Assembly (NCBI GenBank): GCA_030867875.1
Contig: JAOWCC010001634.1
Span: 37,529,867-37,593,866 of the forward strand
DNA: 64,000 nt
Source: Actinernus sp. WN-2022
Lineage: Eukaryota > Cnidaria > Anthozoa > Actiniaria > Actinernidae
Direction of reading: 5' to 3'
Both the position numbers and the translations under genes were made by a program. Shown in pieces: positions 55,690 through 64,000 of this stretch. Numbering within the stretch: position 1 is the stretch's first letter; the number at the start of each line of letters is the position of its first letter. Below the pieces are notes generated by a model, which searched no databases, was not told the origin of the DNA, and saw nothing but the letters and a program-made list of their open reading frames with translations.

Positions 55690-56055
55690 AAAATATGCTC
55701 TTACTTGTTTTGTCACTCTCAAGTGACAAAGAAACGTATTTAAACCAGAACGCGCGGGTTACTGAAATTAATTTCACCTTTAATTTCAATACTTGTTTTA
55801 ACTCAGCCGTTTTGTCACTCTCAAGACACACGAATAAATTTCTTTAAAACAGAACGCGCGCGTCACTGAAATTGATATCACCTTACTTGTTTTAACCCAG
55901 CCGTTTTGTCGCTCTCAAGACACACGAATAAATTTCTTTAAACCAGAACGCGCGCGTCACTGAAATTGATATCACCTTACTTGTTTTAACCCAGCCGTTT
56001 TCTCGCTCTCAAGTGACACCGAGATTAATTTCACCTTTGGAAACGGTAACAGCGT
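55690..56055. repeat. Upstream module array A (three to four units of about 100 bp)
   Basis: Each unit reads TTTAAACCAGAACGCGCGCG, TCACTGAAATT, TTACTTGTTTTAAC, CAGCCGTTTTGTCACTCTCA. GCGC cores are at about 55751, 55855 and 55951. The same unit recurs only in front of the other cluster genes within this window. Likely a regulatory tandem repeat, though a transposon origin is possible. Confidence 0.8.
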
Positions 56056-56334
56056 ATTAGCTCAGTTTTTAGATGACTGTAAAATACTTCAAAACTAACG
56101 CAATAAAGAAATGAAAGGAAATGCTAAGCATTTTACATCAATTAACAATTGGGTGTTGAGTATGAATTTTAATTTGTTTACATGTCAACTCTATTGTCTT
56201 CTTCTCTATTGATCTAACTAGCAAGCTTTCAATTAATTCAGTCTAATCATTCACACCATCCAATCCACTTGTCCTTACCAGGCTATAAATGCTATGTCAC
56301 TACTTCTCAGCTACACAGCAATCAGTAGCTAGTG
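56056..56334 (+). promoter_or_regulatory. Duplicated homeobox-gene promoter, TATA at 56284
   Basis: About 280 bp nearly identical to the promoters at 56605, 60690 and 61255. Conserved blocks: TTAGATGACTGTAAAATACT, TCAATTAACAATTGGGTGTT, TTCAATTAATTCAGTCTAAT, and CCAGGCTATAAATGC with TATAAA at 56284-56289, 51 bp before the ATG. The TAAT/ATTA words are possible homeodomain sites, hinting at auto- or cross-regulation. It now drives only a truncated first exon. Confidence 0.7.
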
Positions 56335-56379
56335 ATGGAGTCATGTCAAGCACAGTCTCTCGTCAAGCAATGTCTTTAA
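56335..56379 (+). pseudogene. Truncated first exon, 14 codons, copy 1
   Basis: ATGGAGTCATGTCAAGCACA and so on matches the first exon of the genes at 56905 and 61560 for about 11 codons. It then diverges and ends in TAA formed at the junction with a module unit (CTTTAAACC). The encoded start is MESCQAQSLV. The splice donor is lost. An identical arrangement occurs at 60976, so truncation preceded the block duplication. Confidence 0.75.
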
Positions 56380-56600
56380 ACCTGAACGCGCGCGTCACTA
56401 AGATTGATATAATCTTACTTGTTTTAACTCAGCCGTTTTGTCACTCTCAAATGATATGAAGAAACGTATTTAAACCAGAACGCGCGCGTCGCTGAAATTG
56501 ATATCACCTTACTTGTTTTGTCACTCTCAAGTGACATGAAGAAATGTATTTAAATTAGAACGCGCGCGCTGCTGAGATTAATTTCAGCTTTGGAAGCAGT
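56380..56600. repeat. Upstream module array B (three units)
   Basis: GCGC cores at about 56388, 56483 and 56563 in the same unit as array A. The second unit has lost the TTAACTCAGCCG block. It sits immediately before the promoter of the homeobox-less gene. Confidence 0.75.
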
Positions 56601-56904
56601 AACATCGTATTAGCTCACTTTTTAGATGACTTTAAAATACTTCAAAACTAACGCAATAAAGAAATAAAAGGGAATGCTAAGCAATTTACATCAATTAACA
56701 ATTGGGTGTTGAGTACGAATATTAATTTGTTTACATGTCAACTCTATTGTTTTCTTGTCTATTGATCAAACTAGCAAGCTTTCAATTAATTCAGTCTAAT
56801 GATTCACACATTCCCGCCTACTTGTCCCAACCAGGCTATAAATGCTGTGTCAGATCAGTTCCTCATCATTCAGTTGTCAGCTACACAGCAATCACTATCT
56901 CGTG
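56601..56904 (+). promoter_or_regulatory. Promoter of the homeobox-less gene, TATA at 56837
   Basis: Same conserved blocks as the other cluster promoters. TATAAA at 56837-56842 lies 68 bp before the ATG, the same distance as in the 61560 gene. CATCATTCAGTTGTCAGCTA forms the presumed start region. Confidence 0.65.
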
Positions 56905-57611
56905 ATGGAGTTATGCCAAGCACAATCTCTCCTGAAGCGTCGCTTAGATTATGGTGTCACCAGCCGTTCAGCAGTCACTAAAAGTTATGGTAAGTACAAC
57001 TTCTTTAGTCGAAATCTAACTACATGATGTGGTTGGAATCTTTATCACACAACTCTAGACCTCTATTGAAGCAAAGCAATGAGTTTGCTGTAATTCCCAA
57101 AGAATTGTGCCTCTGACAAAATCGTTTGATTGCCTACAATGTATACGAAATCTTCTTTGTTCAGAAAAAAGGTTTCTTCCATTTAACAGCTGTTTAATAA
57201 GACTGCGTTTATAAGTTTTATCCCATAACGCCTTGTTTCCAAGATAAGAATTTCTACCTGACTTTGTTCTAATTATTTTCTTTTATTACAGATCTCGTGT
57301 TCCTAGACAATCCTCAAATCTACGCAGTCAAACAGACATGTAGTTTTAAGGTTTTTCCGAGAGTCCTAACTCCGCCGCGACGATTTTCACCGCCAAGCAA
57401 ACCGGCCAAGCGGCTCCTGGAACTACAGCTGTTCAATGCCCAAGCCTCGTGGATCGGAAACCTTCGCTGTCCACGAACACCAGATTACAGAGAACAGCTG
57501 CACACAGACGACTCCATCATACCGTTACTGACCCCTGGCATCTTCGACCAAAATCCACATAGTAGTTTGTATGTGAATGATAGCATGTTTGCAATGAGCA
57601 GAGAAGACTAA
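56905..57611 (+). CDS. Homeobox-cluster gene lacking the homeobox (134 aa)
   Basis: Exon 1 is 56905-56989, ending GTTATG before GTAAGTAC. Exon 2 is 57292-57611, after TTTTATTACAG. The product starts MELCQAQSLLKRRLDYGVTS and ends SSLYVNDSMFAMSRED. Compared with the gene at 61560 it keeps exon 1, the front of exon 2 up to KRLLE and the last 62 residues (eight differences), but lacks 640 bp: most of the homeobox, intron 2 and the first two thirds of exon 3. The join falls on a shared GAA. Two compensating indels (-1, +4) just before the join restore the frame. No DNA-binding domain remains; the product might compete for partners through its tail, or be a young pseudogene still open. Poly(A) signal at 57730. 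Confidence 0.6.
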
Positions 57612-57729
57612 AAGTACTTATTAAAATAGTTGAATATGCTTAACTCCATAAAGCCTGGTTCGCACTAGTAACATAAGCACAACCAACATACGTTAGGCGA
57701 GTTAGAAGTTACTGTATACATACTTTGTC

Positions 57730-57735
57730 AATAAA
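57730..57735 (+). terminator. Polyadenylation signal AATAAA
   Basis: AATAAATACTG, 119 bp past the stop, followed by a GT-rich stretch (GATTGTGTGTGTGTAAC) suited to cleavage-factor binding. The equivalent signals of the other two genes lie at 60395 and 63068. Confidence 0.7.
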
Positions 57736-58859
57736 TACTGTCGAGAGTAAGAACTTGGATTGTGTGTGTGTAACTCTTGGGTGGGAGATCGAAACATGTT
57801 TCTTTAATTCATATTGACAAAAGCATCGCCTTTGTAAGTCTTCGTGCTTTTAAAATAAATACCCTAAAATTCCGAATATACGCGAGCATCAATAAGATCG
57901 ACCATGTACCATTGCAGCATATCAGAAATTATTTATCCTGATCGGGCTGATACAACTCCTGATTCTGACTCGATCATAAGCGGCTCTGGACAATAAGTAG
58001 ACAGTTAACCACTTGAAGTTCACCTAGGAGTTCTTAACCGATCTGAAATGATCTGGCCGATGTTCATAAAAGTCATATTAATCAGTGATGGAGTATAAAT
58101 TCACATCATTAACCCGTCCAGTATTTAAGAAATAGAAAACATTTTCCGTGTTTCCATAGAGTTCTAGAAACACGAGTGGGAGTTTGGGAGAACGAGAAAT
58201 GGTAATTGGAACACCAGCCCACCGAGCGAGTGTTTCCATTGCTATTTCGAGTTCTTCCAATGTTCCACATGTGTTTCTATAACTCTATGGGAACACGGGT
58301 AAAATGTTTACTACTACCTTTATCAAAGAAACGAGTAAAGAAACATTTCGCTCTTTTCAACTGATCATCAAAACTTAAATTCTTCCAACCAGCTCAAGCA
58401 CGCGCTCAACTTTCTATGTTTCTATAGAGTTATAGAAACACGTCAGCCAATCAGAGCGCGCGTACTATCGAATCTATCTTATAATGCATTATGATCAATA
58501 GATAAGTATGTCTCATATATGTATTTAATGTTGCATGTTTTGCAGTTATTCCCTTCATAGCCAAATATAATGTTTGCTTCAGAACAAAGACTTTTTACAA
58601 TGCTAAAGGAACAAAACACTCCAATGAAAAAGAATGTAAATTAATTAATGATCAATTTACGGCGAGGTGTGAATGACAGATTTGACTAACAATCAACTCA
58701 ACCTTCTTTTGTCTCCCATTCACTTGACCTAATTATCACCTTGGTGACCTATTCAGTCTTTTCACTCGCGCGTTACCAACCCCTTTTCAGACAGAGTATA
58801 CATACAAGGCAAGCAACTGCACAATCAGTTAGCACTTGCCTGCAACTAGCACTCGACAG
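57736..58859. other. Intergenic region with a fold-back repeat and the promoter of the next gene
   Basis: 58133-58312 is an inverted repeat: ACATTTTCCGTGTTTCCATA, GAGTTCTAGAAACACGAGTG versus GTGTTTCTATAACTCTATGG, with a related half-copy at 58412-58442. The first 400 bp are duplicated at 63325 onward. The last 250 bp hold the promoter of the 58860 gene (AATTAATTAATGATCAATTT; TATACATA near 58796), which does not resemble the other cluster promoters. Confidence 0.6.
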
Positions 58860-60271
58860 ATGGAGACCTTGAAGATGAGACTGTTTCACGTGAAGCGTCA
58901 ACTAACATTTGGTGTGAGTGATTTCAAAACCTGTTCTCATATCTATGGTAAGTACAAACATCTCTATATGTATACAATAAATATTTGATATGGCTGTTCA
59001 AGGATTTCATTACATTTTGATAGTAGGCGTCAGGGGCATTACAAGTTTCTGTATCGATACTGGTTAGCTTAGTTGGTAGAGCACGGTCTAGAATGCGGGG
59101 GATCTAACCTAGTTACGCGTACATCTTTCCGTAGAAATCTGATCTATATTATTCATTCCCATTCAGATCTCGAGCTTCTTGAGAGACAAGCTTTACCACA
59201 TTCAACGACAACTGAAATTGCTGGAAACCGTCCTTCTGGCAAAGCAGTCAGCGATAGTCAGCCACAGAGCATGCGCAGGAGGTTTACAGAGAAACAGGTG
59301 AAGAGACTTGAAACAGCGTTTGAAGAAAACGACCTGCCGGGCACAAAGGCTCGTCAAGAATTAGCAATGGAGCTTGGAGTTGATGTTAAACGAATTCAGG
59401 TAAATGGGCTATCCAAAATAGACTTTATATCAATGGTGAAAGTTTCTCGTCTTAATTAAAAACTCAATAAGTTACAGCCTTCTTCATTCATCGCACTGCC
59501 GCGGATAACAAACCGCAACCAATTTGTAATTGGAGAGTTCGCTTTTGAAGCACTTTGTTAAGTTTTTGAACATTTTGTGTCAGTCAATGAAAAAGCCTCC
59601 GTTTCTGGATATATGTTACTTAGTCGACGTATCTGTTTTTCTTTCTCCAGTCATGGTTCAAGCGACGCAGAGCAGAAGAGCGAGCCAACCAACACAGAGT
59701 AAAGATGATTCGCAACTCAATACAAACTGCCAAGCGTTGGGCTGCAAAGCAACAACTAAGAGAATCCCTCAATGGACGTCCACATCCAACAAAGCGCACT
59801 GCTCAAGTAACATCAGTTGTAACAGAATTACACCAGTCTCCCGTCGCTGAACACCAGTTTATGCCACATCAATATTTCGCACCACAAATCTTCCCAAACC
59901 CTGGAATGCCGAGGTTTCGTTCAACGCCTGTCAAACTTGCTTCACGAACCGAGACCAACGTGAACCATCCAAACTACCACGACTTGCCCAACCATATTTA
60001 TGGCCTGGAGATCGAGGAAGGCTCCTGTCCCCAAACACCGAATGCTCTTGGAATGGGAAACGACCATTTACAAACTCACATTTATGGAGGAGGAGTTGTC
60101 GGCAGTTGTGTCACACCGACTCCAGATTACAGACCAAGGGAAATCATGTCCGAAGTGGAAATGATGAAAAAGACAATATTCAAGCTAGAAACTCGTGTAC
60201 GTAGGAATGAACAGATGCTGAACATGTTACTGAGTAGCGATAGCTTTGGGAAGGTTTCTAGACAGCTTTAG
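58860..60271 (+). CDS. Divergent K50 homeobox protein with Arg51 (313 aa)
   Basis: Three exons: 58860-58947, 59167-59399, 59651-60271, all with GT-AG borders (GTAAGTAC, GTAAATGG; acceptors CATTCAG, CTCCAG). The homeodomain begins RRRFTEKQVKRLETAF and ends KRIQSWFKRRRAEERAN, 60 residues with no gap: Phe8, Leu16, Phe20, Leu34, Leu40-equivalent Val, Trp48, Phe49, Arg53. Intron 2 falls between codons 46 and 47, a position common in PRD-class homeoboxes. Lys50 is the Otx/Gsc/Pitx type. Residue 51 is Arg instead of the near-invariant Asn that reads adenine, so DNA recognition is probably altered. The C-terminus shows TPTPDYR, shared with the sister gene, and a heptad stretch (EVEMMKKTIFKLETRVRRNE) likely to form a coiled coil. 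A nuclear regulator is inferred. Confidence 0.8.
59063..59112 (+). mobile_element. tRNA-like remnant in intron 1
   Basis: GGTTAGCTTAGTTGGTAGAG has the D-arm and A-box form of a tRNA, followed by CACGGTCTAGAATGCGGGGG. The T arm (GGATCTAACC) is broken. It is a fragment of a tRNA or SINE, lying just upstream of exon 2 of the homeobox gene. Confidence 0.4.
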
Positions 60272-60394
60272 TTTTTACATCTGGGTGACAATTTATAGTA
60301 TATTTTTCTAGTAAACAATTTTCTCAATTTTAAATTTCTTATTAATTGTGAACAGTTAGAATAGTTAGAATAGTTACTGTATACACACTTTGTA

Positions 60395-60400
60395 AATAAA
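60395..60400 (+). terminator. Polyadenylation signal AATAAA
   Basis: TGTAAATAAATGCTGTTGAG lies 124 bp past the stop, with GT-rich GGGTGTGTGTGCAACTC downstream. The surrounding 3' flank matches that of the 61560 gene. Confidence 0.65.
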
Positions 60401-60539
60401 TGCTGTTGAGAAAAAGAAAATTGGTTGTCAGGGTGTGTGTGCAACTCTTGGGAAGGGGTGATACATTGTTATTTAACTCATATTAACGAAAGTGTTGCCT
60501 TTCACTCTCCTGTACTTTTACAGTAAATACTATAAAAAT

Positions 60540-60690
60540 GTTTTCGAACCAGAACGCGCGCGTTACTGAAATTAATTTCACCTTACTTGTTTTAACTCTG
60601 CCGTTTTGCCACTCTCAAGTGAGATGAACAAATGTATTTAAACCAGAACGCTCACCTCACCGAGATTAATTTCACCTTTCGAAGCGGTAA
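60540..60690. repeat. Upstream module array C (two units)
   Basis: The first unit is intact (ACCAGAACGCGCGCGTTACT at 60548). The second reads AACGCTCACCTCACCGAG, so the GCGC core is lost. It precedes the promoter copy at 60690-60975. Confidence 0.7.
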
Positions 60691-60975
60691 AATCGTGTTA
60701 GCTCAGTTTTTAGATGACTGTAAAATACTTCAAAACTAACGCAATAAAGAAATGAAAGGGAATGCTAAGCAATTTACACCAATTAACAATTGGTTGTTGA
60801 GTACGAATATTAATTTGATTACATGTCAACTCTATTGTTTTCTTGTCTATTGATCTAACTAACAAGATTTCAATTAATTCAGTCTAATGAGTCACACCTT
60901 TCCGCCTACTTGTCCTAACCAGGCTATAAATGCTATGTCACTACTTCTCAGCTACACAGCAATCAGTAGCTAGTG
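60691..60975 (+). promoter_or_regulatory. Duplicated promoter, TATA at 60925
   Basis: Carries the same TTAGATGACTGTAAAATACT, CAATTAACAATTGG and GGCTATAAATGCTATGTCAC blocks as the promoter at 56056-56334, including the CACTACTTCTCAG variant. This shows the two are products of one duplication. Confidence 0.65.
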
Positions 60976-61020
60976 ATGGAGTCGTGTGAAGCACAATCTC
61001 TCGTCAAGCAATGTCTTTAA
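60976..61020 (+). pseudogene. Truncated first exon, 14 codons, copy 2
   Basis: ATGGAGTCGTGTGAAGCACA ... CTTTAA: same break point and stop as the copy at 56335, three base differences. Both could still be transcribed into a micro-ORF of 14 codons because the TATA box is kept. Confidence 0.75.
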
Positions 61021-61254
61021 ACCTGAACGCGCGCATCACTAAGATTGATATCATCTTACTTGTTTTAACTCAGCCGTTTTGTCACTCTTAAGTGATATGA
61101 AGAAACGTATTTAAACAAGAACGTGCGCGTTACTGAAATTAATTTCACCTTACTTGTTTTAACTCTGCCGTTTTGCCACTCTCAAGTGAGATGAACAAAT
61201 GTATTTAAATCAGAACGCGCGCGTTACTCGGATTAATTTCAGCTTTGGAAGCAG
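61021..61254. repeat. Upstream module array D (three units)
   Basis: Cores GAACGCGCGCATCAC (61024), GAACGTGCGCGTTAC (61120) and GAACGCGCGCGTTAC (61214), each followed by the TTACTTGTTTTAACTC or TTTCAGCTTTGG block. Period about 95 bp. Confidence 0.75.
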
Positions 61255-61559
61255 TGACATCGTATAAGCTCACTTTTTAGATGACTTTAAAATACTTCAA
61301 AACTAACGCAATAAAGAAATAAAAGGGAATGCTAAGCAATTTACATCAATTAACAATTGGGTGTTGAGTATGCATATTAATTTGTTTACATGTCAACTCT
61401 ATTGTTTTCTTGTCTATTGATCTAACTAGCAAGCTTTCAATTAATTCAGTCTAATGATTCACACATTCCCGCCTACTTGTCATAACCAGGCTATAAATGC
61501 TGTGTCAAATCAGTTCCTCATCATTCAGTTGTCAGCTACACAGCAATCACTATCTCGTG
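61255..61559 (+). promoter_or_regulatory. Promoter of the N51 homeobox gene, TATA at 61492
   Basis: Near-identical to 56601-56904 (GCTTTGGAAGCAGTGACATC, TCAATTAACAATTGGGTGTT, TTCAATTAATTCAGTCTAAT). TATAAA at 61492-61497 is 68 bp upstream of the ATG. ATTA/TAAT words cluster between 61370 and 61460. Confidence 0.7.
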
Positions 61560-62877
61560 ATGGAGTCATGCCAAGCACAATCTCTCCTGAAGCGTCGCTT
61601 AGATTATGGTGTCACCAGGCGTTCAGCAGTCACTAAAAGTTATGGTAAGTACAACTTCTTTGGTCGAAATCTAACTCAGTGATGTGGTTGGAATCTTTAT
61701 CACACAACTCTAGACCTCTATTGAAGCAAAGCAATGAGTTTGCTGTGATTCCCAAAGAATTCTGCCTCTGACAAAATCGTTTAATTGCCGTTTGATTACC
61801 TACAACGTATACGAAATCTTCTTCGTTCAGAAAAAAAGGTTTCTTCCATTTAACAGCTGTTTAAGAAAACCAAGATAGAGTTTCACCTGCCCTTGTTCTA
61901 ATTGATTTCTTTTATTACAGATCTCGTGTTCCTCGACAATCCTCAAACCCACACAGTCTACCAGACATGTAGTTTCAAGGTTTTTCCGCGAGTCCTAACT
62001 CCGCCTCGACGATTTTTCACCGCCAAGCAAACGAAGCGGCTCCTAGAAGTGTTTCAACACAACATCAAGCCAAACAAGAAGATCCTTAAACAGTTGACAC
62101 AAGAGTTGGAAGAAGATGAAAAAAGAATTATGGTAAGTCGTCACAAAAGATTTCCTTGAAACCACAGCATCTTCATACGATCAAACACACTGGTTTATTT
62201 AGACAAGTGTACAAGTGATAACACGGTGTAGCAAGGAGGGACAGTAATTCATGTCATCATTCTTTTAACGACCTTTTTTGTTTTATTAATTTTAGTTATG
62301 GTTTAAAAACCGCCGTTACAGAACAGTCCGTGAAAGAGCGCGCAAGCTTCAGATCATCTCACAGAGACAGACTTCCGAAGCTGAGTTGAGCTGTCGCAGG
62401 GCCACAGGACTCGCCATTAGGAGATCCGTGAACGAATTAGCAGATGCAGCTTCATTCCCGCCATACCAGAACACTGTGCATCCAGCCGCTCAACACCAAC
62501 ATCAATGGGATACCTATCGTCACCAGAACTTAGTGATGCCGAGTATACCAGTCTCTACTCCACTACAAGTTAAAGTACCAGCTCAGCTACCTGAGGAGAT
62601 ATTTGCGCCTAACTACTCACCAACAACACTGAGGCACTGTCAGACGACAGATCCAGTTTTCCCGCCAGAACTACTCGAAATGCCAGAACTACAGCTGTTG
62701 AATGTCCAAGCCTCGTGGCTCGGAGACCTTCGCTGTCCACCAACACCGGATTACAGAGAACAGCTGCACACATACGACTCCGTCATACCGTTACTGACCC
62801 CTGGCATCTTCGACCAAAATCCACATAGTAGTTTGTATGTGAATGATAGCATGTTTGCAATGAGCAGACACGACTAG
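61560..62877 (+). CDS. K50 homeobox protein (292 aa)
   Basis: Exons 61560-61644, 61921-62132 and 62296-62877 with borders GTAAGTAC / ATTACAG and GTAAGTCG / TTTTAG. It starts MESCQAQSLLKRRLDYGVTR. The homeodomain runs from about RRFFTAKQTKRLLEVFQHN to RIMLWFKNRRYRTVRER: Phe8, Leu16, Phe20, Leu34, Trp48, Phe49, Lys50, Asn51, Arg53, split at codon 46/47 as in the neighbour. Asn51 is present, so ordinary TAAT binding with K50 preference is expected (inference from Bicoid/Otx-type domains). The C-terminal half is Pro/Gln-rich and ends in a tail (PLLTPGIFDQNPHSSLYVND) conserved in the homeobox-less sister, so the tail is likely a functional interaction motif. Exon 1 aligns with the 58860 gene (KRxLxFGV-like). 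A poly(A) signal lies at 63068. Confidence 0.82.
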
Positions 62878-63067
62878 AAGTACTTATTAAAATACTCGAA
62901 CAACAGATAGCGGCTGTCACGTGACTAACCTACACGAACTGATGAAAGATAGCTGATGCTAGCTGAAAGCTTCTCTCAACCTTCAAACTTGTTGTGTGAA
63001 ACTGTAAAATTTCTTAGTCATTGTGAACATTTAGAATAGTTAGAAGTTACTGTATGTATACTTTATC

Positions 63068-63073
63068 AATAAA
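63068..63073 (+). terminator. Polyadenylation signal AATAAA
   Basis: TATCAATAAATGCTGCTGAG lies 190 bp past the stop, with TTGTGTGTGTGTGTGCAACT downstream. Confidence 0.7.
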
Positions 63074-63214
63074 TGCTGCTGAGAAAAGAAACTTGGTTGT
63101 GTGTGTGTGTGCAACTCTTGGGAAGGGTGATACATTGTTATTTAACTCATATTAACAAAAGTGCAGTACTTTTACAGTAACTACTATAAAATTCCAAACT
63201 CATGCAAGCATTAA

Positions 63215-63325
63215 GTTTAAGTGGATTTCCGCGCATCACTGAGTTTAATTTCACTTTACTGGTTTTAACACAGACGTTTTGCCACTCTAAAGTGAGATGA
63301 AGAAATGTATTTAAACCAGAACTTT
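63215..63325. repeat. Degenerate module unit joined to a 3' flank
   Basis: GCGCATCACTGAGTTTAATT, ACTGGTTTTAACACAGACGT and GTATTTAAACCAGAACT follow the module consensus. At AACCAGAACT it switches to TTTGTCAATAAATACTGTCG, the 3' flank of the homeobox-less gene. This is a recombination join that marks a duplication boundary. Confidence 0.65.
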
Positions 63326-64000
63326 GTCAATAAATACTGTCGCGAGTAAGAACTTGGATTGTGTGTGTGTAACTCTTGGGTGGGAGATCGAAACATGTTT
63401 CTTTAATTCATATTGACAAAAGCCCTTTATATATCTTCTGTGCTTTTAAAATAAATACCCTAAAATTCAGAATACACGCGAGCATCAATAAGATCGACCA
63501 TGTACTATTGCAGCATATCGGAATTTATTGATCCTGATCGGGCTGATACAACTCCTGATTGTGACTCGATCATAAGCGGCTCTGGACGATAAGTGGACAG
63601 TTAACCACTTGAAGTTTACCTAGGAGGTCTTAACCGATCTAAGATGATCTGGCCGATGTTTATAAAAGTCATATGCTCTCATACAAAAATGCTCTGCTGA
63701 ATTGCATGTATCAATGTGTTTTTTTACTTGTTGGGTTTAGCTTTTTACAACAGGTAACTTTAAATAGCGGGAAAGCGTTGTCATATTAATCAGTGATGGA
63801 GTATTAATTCACATCATTAACCCGTCCAGTATTTAAGAAATAGAAAACATTTTCCGTGTTTCCATAGAGTTCTAGAAACACGAGTGGGAGTTTATAAAAG
63901 AAACGAGTAAAAAAACATTTCGCTCGTTTCAATTGATCATCAAAACTTAAATTCTTCCAACCAGCTCAACGCGCGCTCAACTTTCTATGTTTCTATAGAG
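63326..64000. repeat. Second copy of the 57721-58440 flank
   Basis: Over 90% identical to the region after the homeobox-less gene (AATAAATACTGTCGCGAGTA, GATCGACCATGTACTATTGC, CATCATTAACCCGTCCAGTA). Relative to that copy it has an extra block of about 108 bp at 63678-63785 between two GTCATAT words and lacks about 140 bp near 63893. The window ends inside this duplication. Confidence 0.8.

Noticed and set aside
59073..59459. Homeobox ORF read as a single exon from 59073 to 59459
   Set aside because: It runs through intron 1 upstream and past the donor GTAAATGG at 59400; the spliced model restores the WFK helix 3 that this frame lacks.

Overview
The window looks like nuclear DNA of a cnidarian, most likely an anthozoan such as a coral or sea anemone. 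It is AT-rich and gene-poor. Coding exons are split by GT-AG introns, except for one intronless GPCR. The rest is packed with fold-back DNA elements, tRNA-derived SINEs, CR1/jockey-like LINE pieces and a Penelope-like relic. The organism call is an inference from gene style and repeat content; nothing here identifies a species.

Layout. 1-8.5 kb: short tandem repeats, SINEs and two non-LTR retrotransposon copies, one an almost complete ORF on the minus strand and one a 5'-truncated copy on the plus strand. 8.5-24.7 kb: no convincing host gene, but many inverted-repeat elements, including a palindrome of about 1.1 kb at 17.9-19.0 kb. 24.7-25.9 kb: one intact intronless class A GPCR on the minus strand. 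26-54 kb: a mosaic of miniature elements. It contains several copies of one TTAA-flanked family (eight across the whole window), a 1.18-kb Mutator-type element with 9-bp target duplications that carries a decayed coding fragment, a 1.5-kb TTAA element, an unreported Penelope-like relic at 47.3-48.0 kb, and an orphan WD-like exon at 54.6-54.8 kb. 55.3-64.0 kb: a tandem cluster of small, fast-evolving homeobox genes built from repeated promoter modules.

The homeobox cluster is the most interesting part. Two three-exon genes (58860-60271 and 61560-62877) each encode a 60-residue homeodomain split by an intron at codon 46/47 and carrying Lys50, as in paired-like K50 proteins. The first has Arg in place of the near-invariant Asn51. 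A third gene (56905-57611) is a sister of the last one. It lost the homeobox by a 640-bp in-frame deletion but keeps the promoter, the first exon, the splice sites and the conserved C-terminal tail. Around them lie a decayed third exon, two copies of promoter plus a first exon cut to 14 codons, and about ten copies of a roughly 100-bp module containing GAACGCGCGCGT. The cluster has grown by block duplication and probably continues beyond the right edge.

All calls come from reading the sequence. Protein family names rest on remembered motifs, not on a database search.
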